Origin: an uncultured Aquimarina sp.
Lineage (GTDB): Bacteria; Bacteroidota; Bacteroidia; Flavobacteriales; Flavobacteriaceae
Length of the DNA stretch: 11,676 nt
NCBI GenBank assembly: GCA_937958735.1
Contig: CALGNG010000392.1
Span: 1 to 11,676, forward strand
Reading direction: 5' to 3'
Positions 7,186-11,676 of this stretch are shown here, piece by piece. The notes beneath the pieces are model-generated. The model saw only the letters and a list, made by a program, of their open reading frames with translations. It did no database searches and had not been told where the DNA came from. Position 1 is the first letter of the stretch; the number at the start of each line of letters is the position of its first letter. A program made the translations under genes and the position numbers.

Positions 7186-7689
7186 ATGAATACTACCATC
7201 GAAAAATTATTAAACGATCAGATTAAATATGAGGCAAATGCTTCCATGCAGTACCTAGCTATGGCTTCTTGGTCCGACTCTAAAGGTTACAATGGTATTG
7301 CTCAGTTTTTCTATAGTCAATCCGAAGAAGAGAGGGTGCATATGACTAAATTAGTAAAGTTTGTAAACGAGCGTGGTGGTGTGGTAATTATCCCAGAATT
7401 AGCAAAACCTATAGATACCTTTAAGTCTTTAAATGCATTATTTAAGAAGTTTCTGAGTAGCGAAATATTTGTAACAGAGCAGATTAACAAAGTAATTTTC
7501 GAGTGTTTAGAGAAAAAAGATTACAACGTTCATAATTTTATGCAATGGTATGTAACAGAGCAATTAGAAGAAGAAGCTATGGCGCGTACATTATTAGATA
7601 AGCTAAATATTATAGGAGAAGATAAATCTGGACATTACTTATTTGACAGAGATATTAATACCATAGCAAATTCTTCTGGAGAAGAATAA
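7186..7689 (+). CDS. ftnA: Non-haem bacterial ferritin
   Basis: This is a 167-residue ferritin that oxidises Fe(II) and stores it as a mineral core in a 24-subunit cytoplasmic shell. Relative to E. coli FtnA (numbering offset by one), the ferroxidase ligands are present: Glu16 and Tyr23 on the first helix, Glu49 and His52 in SEEERVHM, Glu93, and Gln126 in TEQLEEE. Glu125, Glu128 and Glu129 match the third-iron site of FtnA-type ferritins. Absence of a haem-binding Met52-type motif argues against bacterioferritin. Length is normal. The start is well supported: the protein begins MNTTIEKLLNDQIKYE as in relatives, directly downstream of a good promoter and an A-rich leader. Monocistronic, with its own terminator. 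A Fur-family gene lies about 0.5 kb downstream. Confidence 0.95.
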   Translation: MNTTIEKLLNDQIKYEANASMQYLAMASWSDSKGYNGIAQFFYSQSEEERVHMTKLVKFVNERGGVVIIPELAKPIDTFKSLNALFKKFLSSEIFVTEQINKVIFECLEKKDYNVHNFMQWYVTEQLEEEAMARTLLDKLNIIGEDKSGHYLFDRDINTIANSSGEE

Positions 7690-7713
7690 ATTAATAATTT
7701 AAACATAATTTTT

Positions 7714-7743
7714 AAGGGTTCTGTGAAAGCAAAACCCTTTTTT
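7714..7743 (+). terminator. Rho-independent terminator of ferritin
   Basis: aagggtt (7714-7720) pairs with aaccctt (7733-7739) across a 12-base loop, followed by a run of T. It begins 24 bases after the ferritin stop codon. Confidence 0.8.
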
Positions 7744-7746
7744 ATG

Positions 7747-7754
7747 TATTTTTG
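7747..7754 (+). promoter_or_regulatory. -7 element for the small Cys-rich gene
   Basis: TATTTTTG is an exact TAnnTTTG match 25 bases before the ATG at 7780. No good -33 TTG is visible, and the element abuts the ferritin terminator T-run, where T-rich matches arise easily. Confidence 0.35.
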
Positions 7755-7779
7755 TTTTTATTTAGAATAAATAAAAACA

Positions 7780-7929
7780 ATGAACACGAATATTAGAACA
7801 GAAACATCGCCAGTATATACACCCTCTGTGTGTGAATTATTTTGTGGAGATAAAAAGAAAAAGTGCTGTAAAAAGTATAAGAAAAACGGAAAATCAAAAT
7901 GTAAAAAGTGTCCTAAAATAGTAGATTAG
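7780..7929 (+). CDS. Small Cys/Lys-rich protein, unknown function (49 aa)
   Basis: An ATG-initiated frame of 49 codons ends in TAG at 7927-7929. The first 17 residues are ordinary and polar (MNTNIRTETSPVYTPSV). The rest carries six cysteines in the order C-x3-C, CC and CKKC (residues 18, 22, 29, 30, 41 and 44), embedded in about 16 lysines, and ends PKIVD. Such a composition is very unlikely from random AT-rich DNA. The A-rich leader (aataaaaaca before ATG) and a TAnnTTTG element upstream support expression. The cysteine pattern suggests metal binding or a nucleic-acid-binding mini-protein, and its place between ferritin and a Fur-family regulator hints at metal homeostasis. The function is inference only; I do not recognise a named family. 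Confidence 0.65.
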   Translation: MNTNIRTETSPVYTPSVCELFCGDKKKKCCKKYKKNGKSKCKKCPKIVD

Positions 7930-8027
7930 TCGTTGTTGTTAGTTCTATTTATATTTAAGGTTTTATTGTTTTTAGAAATAGTTAAGGATTGATTTTTAAT
8001 GTATTTCGATTTCGGTTTTTAAACAGT

Positions 8028-8035
8028 TAACTTTG
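8028..8035 (+). promoter_or_regulatory. -7 promoter element upstream of the Fur-family gene
   Basis: TAACTTTG matches TAnnTTTG exactly. TTTC at 8004-8007 sits 20 bases upstream in the position of the -33 TTTG. It lies about 190 bases before the Fur-family ATG, so the transcript would have a long leader. TAACTTTA at 8200-8207 is a closer but imperfect alternative. Confidence 0.4.
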
Positions 8036-8223
8036 TAACATATCCTTACAATAAAACAATGGCTATACATTATCTTGGCTTGCAGTATATATAGTTTGGG
8101 GTTTAAGTATAAAAGAATAAAAATTAGAGCTAATATTTAACTATTTAAGACAACCTTTAAATCCAATTATTTGTAGAATACAGCAAGGATAAAATTAAAT
8201 AACTTTATTAAGAAAAACTTATT

Positions 8224-8679
8224 ATGGCTTGTATTAGTAGCTTGATTATTATAAAAGAAAGATTGACGAATTTTTTAAACGAAAATGGACATCGAAAAAC
8301 ACCAGAACGGTATGCTATTTTAGAAGAAATATATAGTACCAACGAGCACCTAGATATAGATGCATTATATGTTAGGATGAAAAATAAAAATTATCGAGTA
8401 AGTAGAGCTACGCTCTATAATACCATGGAAATTTTAATCGAATCTCGTTTAGTTCGTAAACATCAATTTGGAGATAAAGTAGCCCATTTCGAAAAGTCTT
8501 TTTTCGACGGAAAACACGATCATATTATTTTAAATGATACAGGAGAAATCTTAGAGTTTTACGATCCTCGAATGCAAGAAATACAAAAAACTATAGAAGA
8601 GATCTTTGATGTAAAAATTAACGAACACTCCTTGTATTTTTATGCGAAACGCAATAGTAATCCTAAAGCAGAGAAGTAA
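8224..8679 (+). CDS. Fur-family metalloregulator lacking zinc-site cysteines
   Basis: This is a 151-residue regulator of the Fur/PerR/Zur superfamily. The N-terminal winged helix includes [16 protein letters not shown] (22-37) and the DNA-recognition region [15 protein letters not shown] (57-71). The C-terminal dimerisation half keeps candidate regulatory metal ligands His42, His88, Glu90, His98, His100, Glu111 and His135. It resembles the Bacteroidota Fur type, whose consensus around HDHLICTDCxxVxEFCDPR carries a CxxC and a further Cys. Here the corresponding residues are Leu103, Thr106 and Tyr113, and the C-terminal cysteine is also absent, so the structural zinc site is gone. Only Cys3 remains. 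The start at 8224 gives a normal N-terminus. Closest by role to Fur or PerR; which metal or peroxide it senses cannot be told. Confidence 0.88.
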   Translation: MACISSLIIIKERLTNFLNENGHRKTPERYAILEEIYSTNEHLDIDALYVRMKNKNYRVSRATLYNTMEILIESRLVRKHQFGDKVAHFEKSFFDGKHDHIILNDTGEILEFYDPRMQEIQKTIEEIFDVKINEHSLYFYAKRNSNPKAEK

Positions 8680-8889
8680 TTAGTTAAGTATATAGTTTAG
8701 AAGGTTTGCTTATTTTTTAGTTGATAAATTAAATGTTTTTTAAGGGATAAGGTTTAGTTGTAACAATGTTCTTTATCTAAGAAGATACTTTTTAGATTCT
8801 AATATTAAGAAAAATTAAGTGTTTAAGATCTGCTAATAATTATATGAAAAGCATTACTGTATTAAAATAATTATTAATTTTGTTTGGAA
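8680..8889. other. Intergenic, with promoter-like element for the HYC_CC_PP gene
   Basis: No gene and no clear terminator are seen after the Fur-family gene. TAATTTTG at 8875-8882 matches TAnnTTTG exactly but lies only 7 bases before the ATG, which would make the message nearly leaderless, and no convincing -33 TTG is present. The true promoter may lie farther upstream. Confidence 0.3.
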
Positions 8890-9309
8890 ATGAAACAGCT
8901 CTCCCACAAAATAATGGCAAGTTTTATGGCAGTTGTAGTTCTAGTTACTACAACGTCGTTTACTATTAATATGCACTATTGTGGAGACGATCTAGTAGAT
9001 TTTTCTTTTGTTAGGCAGGTAAAAACTTGCGGAATGGAAAAAGGACAAACCACATTGGGGTGTCAAAAGCTAGATGCAAAAAAGAAGTCTTGTTGTTCTG
9101 ATAAGCAATTAGTTGTAGAAGGGCAGGACGATTTTAAAAGCACATTAAGTATACTAAATTTTGAGCAACAAGTATTTGTAGCATCTTTTGTCTACTCCTA
9201 CCTAAGTCTTTTCCAAGGTATAGAATCTTTAAAAGTTCCTTTTGTAGATTATCCACCCCCATTTTTAGAAAAGAATGTGCAAGTGTTGCACCAGACTTTT
9301 CTTATTTGA
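8890..9309 (+). CDS. HYC_CC_PP family periplasmic protein
   Basis: This 139-residue protein shows the three marks that name the Bacteroidota HYC_CC_PP family: His29-Tyr30-Cys31 in MHYCGDDLVDFS, Cys68-Cys69 in KKSCCSDK, and Pro122-Pro124 in DYPPPF. Extra cysteines lie at 47 and 58. A signal peptide is visible: basic start MKQLSHK followed by the hydrophobic run IMASFMAVVVLVTTTSF. The mature protein is then likely periplasmic or outer-surface, and its His/Cys pattern suggests binding of copper or another soft metal (inference). A TTG at 8884 in frame could extend it by two residues, but the ATG at 8890 is preferred. The gene lies 113 bases upstream of a CusA-like pump in the same direction, the usual context of this family. 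Confidence 0.88.
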   Translation: MKQLSHKIMASFMAVVVLVTTTSFTINMHYCGDDLVDFSFVRQVKTCGMEKGQTTLGCQKLDAKKKSCCSDKQLVVEGQDDFKSTLSILNFEQQVFVASFVYSYLSLFQGIESLKVPFVDYPPPFLEKNVQVLHQTFLI

Positions 9310-9331
9310 TTTTATTAGATTTTAGTAATAA

Positions 9332-9362
9332 AGCCCAATAGTTAATATAGCTATAGTGGGCT
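9332..9362 (+). other. Hairpin between HYC_CC_PP and cusA-like genes
   Basis: agcccaatag (9332-9341) pairs with ctatagtgggct (9351-9362), leaving a two-base bulge and a 9-base loop, followed by aaattttg. It could be a partial terminator or attenuator that sets the ratio of the two products. The T-run is short. Confidence 0.45.
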
Positions 9363-9422
9363 AAATTTTGTGTGCGGTATTTTTTGCGTTACACGATTTT
9401 AATTATCTAATTGTTAAATCGT

Positions 9423-11676
9423 ATGATTAATAAATCTATTAAATTTTTTATAGAAAACAAGCTAGTAGTAGTGCTTTTGTTAACCCTTTTTGTAGGATGG
9501 GGAATCGTTAATGCACCCTTTAATTGGCAAATTGATTTTCTTCCTTCCAATCCTGTAGCAGTAGATGCTATCCCAGATATTGGAGACAATCAACAAATTG
9601 TTTTTGTAAAATGGGAAGGGCAGTCACCACAAGATATCGAAGATCAAATAACTTATCCTTTAACGACATCGTTACTAGGAATACCAGGAGTAAAAACAAT
9701 TCGTAGTTCTTCTATGTTTGGCTTTTCTAGTATCTATATCATTTTTGAAGAAGATATAGAGTTTTATTGGTCTCGGAGTCGCATATTAGAGAAGCTAAAT
9801 TCGTTACCAGCCAATTTATTACCCGATGGCGTAACCCCTACTTTAGGACCCGATGCTACAGGGTTAGGGCAAATTTATTGGTACACTTTAGAAGGACGCG
9901 ACCCAAAAGGAAAAGTAACTGGTGGATGGGATTTACAGGAACTACGGGGTATACAGGATTATTATGTTAAATATGCGCTTTCTGGTACAAGCGGTGTTTC
10001 AGAAGTCGCTTCTATAGGTGGGTATGTTCAAGAATACCAGGTGGATGTGAATCCAGAAAAAATGCGTCAATACAAAATTGATCTAAATCAAATTGTAAAA
10101 GCAGTAAAAGAAAGTAATCAAGATATAGGGGCGCAGACTTTAGAAATAAATAAAGCAGAATATCTGGTTCGTGGTTTAGGTTATGTAAAGTCTATCGCAG
10201 ATATAGAAAATGCAGTGGTCTCTTCGGAAAACTTTACGGCATTACGTATAAAAGACGTTGCTAGGGTTGCCCTTGGCCCAAAGGCTAGGCGGGGTATTTT
10301 AGACAAGGAAGGAGCAGAAGTTGTAGGTGGAGTAGTTGTCGCCCGTTATGGAGCAAACCCTATGGAGGTAATAACTAATGTAAAAGCCAAAATAGAAGAA
10401 CTTAAAGACGGTTTGCCTTCGAAGATATTGGAAGACGGTCGTACCTCCCAGCTTACCATAGTTCCGTTTTACGACCGTACAAAGCTTATAGGAGAAACCT
10501 TAGAAACACTTAGCGAAGCATTGATTTTAGAAATCTTAATAACCATTTTAGTCATTATTATTATGGTTTTTAATTTAAGAGCTTCCATTTTAATTTCTGG
10601 ACTATTACCAGTAGCAGTATTAATGGTTTTTATAACGATGAAGCTGTTCGATGTAGAAGCCAATATTGTTGCCCTTTCGGGAATTGCTATTGCTATTGGT
10701 ACCATGGTAGATGTAGGGGTAATTCTAACTGAAAATATGATAAGGCATATGGAAGACGAAAAACTACGCCTTAGTAAGCAAGTTAAACCATATACTATAA
10801 ACGAGATTATTTATAACGCTACAACAGAGGTTTCTGGAGCAATATTAACAGCTGTACTTACCACCATTATAAGTTTTATTCCAGTATTTACAATGGCAGG
10901 GGCAGAAGGAAAACTATTCCGCCCACTAGCTTTTACCAAAACAATGGCACTATTGGCGTCTTTAGTAATTGCGTTATTTATAATACCCCCATTAGCCGCT
11001 TCCCTATTTAAGAAAAAGAGTATCAAAAACTCGTTTAAATATTTATTAAACAGTTTACTTATTTTAGTGGGTGGTATAGCCATAGCTTATGAGTATTGGA
11101 TAGGAGTTGTTTTAATAGCTTTTGGAGCCACTTCAATATTAACATTAAAAAACTTACTATTATCTAGGAGTAAAGCAGACTCGAAGAAACGGGCCAATCT
11201 TATAAATATAGTAATAGCCTCCCTAGCTATTGTAATGCTGTTAGCCAATTATTGGAGACCGCTAGGTTTTGAAAAAAGCATTATACTTAATCTAATATTT
11301 GTATCCCTTATATGTTTTGGGGTTTTAGGAGTATTCTCTGTTTTTAAAAGGTATTACAGTCAAATTTTAAGATGGGCATTAGCTAATAAATTACTATTTC
11401 TTACTATTCCAGCAACGGTACTTATTTTAGGTATTTGGATTATGCGTAATACAGAAAAAGAATTTATGCCATCGCTTAACGAAGGCTCATTTCTTTTAAT
11501 GCCCACTTCGTTGCCACACGCTGGAGTAGAAGAAAACAAAAGAGTATTACAACAGCTGGATATGGCAGTAGCCACCATTCCAGAAATAGAAACTGTTGTA
11601 GGTAAATCGGGCAGAACAGATTCTGCACTAGATCCAGCACCCTTATCGATGTACGAAAATATGATTCAGTATAAAT
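9423..11676 (+). CDS. cusA: CusA/CzcA-type heavy-metal RND efflux pump, 5' part (truncated by window end)
   Basis: This is an inner-membrane proton-driven RND permease, the pump of a tripartite metal exporter, with 751 complete codons visible and the frame still open at the window end. It starts MINKSIKFFIENK with the first TM helix after it. The CusA hallmarks are all there: a periplasmic ALGPDATGLGQIYWYTLEG region, DLQELRGIQDYYVKY, GGYVQEYQVDVNPEKM and VPFYDRTKLI. The TM4 proton-relay motif is IGTMVDVGVILTEN, with Asp430 and Glu437 matching E. coli CusA D405/E412. Met693 in FLLMPTSLP matches the metal-binding CusA Met573, favouring Cu(I)/Ag(I), although the CzcA (Zn/Co/Cd) line cannot be excluded without the rest. 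Residues about 530-642 form an inserted block with extra hydrophobic helices absent from E. coli CusA. Confidence 0.92.
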   Translation, partial: MINKSIKFFIENKLVVVLLLTLFVGWGIVNAPFNWQIDFLPSNPVAVDAIPDIGDNQQIVFVKWEGQSPQDIEDQITYPLTTSLLGIPGVKTIRSSSMFGFSSIYIIFEEDIEFYWSRSRILEKLNSLPANLLPDGVTPTLGPDATGLGQIYWYTLEGRDPKGKVTGGWDLQELRGIQDYYVKYALSGTSGVSEVASIGGYVQEYQVDVNPEKMRQYKIDLNQIVKAVKESNQDIGAQTLEINKAEYLVRGLGYVKSIADIENAVVSSENFTALRIKDVARVALGPKARRGILDKEGAEVVGGVVVARYGANPMEVITNVKAKIEELKDGLPSKILEDGRTSQLTIVPFYDRTKLIGETLETLSEALILEILITILVIIIMVFNLRASILISGLLPVAVLMVFITMKLFDVEANIVALSGIAIAIGTMVDVGVILTENMIRHMEDEKLRLSKQVKPYTINEIIYNATTEVSGAILTAVLTTIISFIPVFTMAGAEGKLFRPLAFTKTMALLASLVIALFIIPPLAASLFKKKSIKNSFKYLLNSLLILVGGIAIAYEYWIGVVLIAFGATSILTLKNLLLSRSKADSKKRANLINIVIASLAIVMLLANYWRPLGFEKSIILNLIFVSLICFGVLGVFSVFKRYYSQILRWALANKLLFLTIPATVLILGIWIMRNTEKEFMPSLNEGSFLLMPTSLPHAGVEENKRVLQQLDMAVATIPEIETVVGKSGRTDSALDPAPLSMYENMIQYK

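Noticed and set aside
8059..8094. Short ATG frame of 11 codons before the Fur-family gene
   Set aside because: Too short and without features; nothing beyond a possible leader peptide by position, which is not enough to call a gene.
8884..8889. TTG start for the HYC_CC_PP gene
   Set aside because: It adds only two residues; the ATG at 8890 gives a normal signal peptide start.
9407..11578. Minus-strand frames at 9407-9589, 10469-10705, 10811-11083 and 11360-11578, and a plus frame at 9767-9970
   Set aside because: All overlap the continuous CusA-like frame from 9423, whose motifs are intact throughout.
1..11676. tRNA, rRNA, CRISPR, transposase or attachment sites
   Set aside because: No cloverleaf, repeat-spacer array, transposase motif or target-site duplication was recognised on either strand. 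The only long repeat pair is the flavodoxin gene and its remnant.

Overview
The window is AT-rich, uses A-rich leaders without clear Shine-Dalgarno sites, and contains several exact matches to the Bacteroidota -7 promoter motif TAnnTTTG. It also carries gene types typical of Bacteroidota: a HYC_CC_PP protein beside a CusA-type RND pump, and a Bacteroidota-style Fur. I read it as chromosomal DNA of a member of the Bacteroidota, most likely Flavobacteriaceae. No RNA gene, CRISPR array, insertion sequence or phage gene was seen.

Layout. (1) Positions 2-340 (+) hold the 3' part of an intact flavodoxin gene, followed by a strong hairpin terminator shared with the convergent operon. (2) Positions 472-6305 (-) hold a tight four-gene oxidoreductase operon. 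In transcription order it encodes a FOXRED2/ERFAD-like FAD oxidoreductase, an FMN-dependent alpha-hydroxy-acid oxidase, a membrane-anchored and atypical cytochrome P450, and a Baeyer-Villiger-type flavin monooxygenase. (3) Positions 6306-7185 look empty at first, but about 6527-7047 is a decayed second flavodoxin gene. It aligns with the intact one at a constant offset of 6707 bases, so two flavodoxin copies in direct orientation flank the operon. (4) Positions 7186-8679 (+) hold a ferritin, an unreported 49-residue Cys/Lys-rich peptide gene, and a Fur-family regulator without zinc-site cysteines. (5) Positions 8890-11676 (+) hold a HYC_CC_PP periplasmic protein and the 5' two-thirds or so of a CusA-like heavy-metal RND pump that runs off the window.

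How they may work together. Flavodoxin, ferritin and Fur form an iron-handling neighbourhood, and the HYC_CC_PP/CusA pair is a metal-efflux unit. The four-gene operon looks like an oxidative pathway of unknown substrate: hydroxylation, alpha-hydroxy acid oxidation, Baeyer-Villiger or related oxygen insertion, and a further flavin step. It has no visible scaffold synthase, transporter or regulator. Two of its enzymes deviate at diagnostic positions: the P450 I-helix and Cys loop, and the BVMO fingerprint histidine. The operon is the most likely place for undescribed chemistry.
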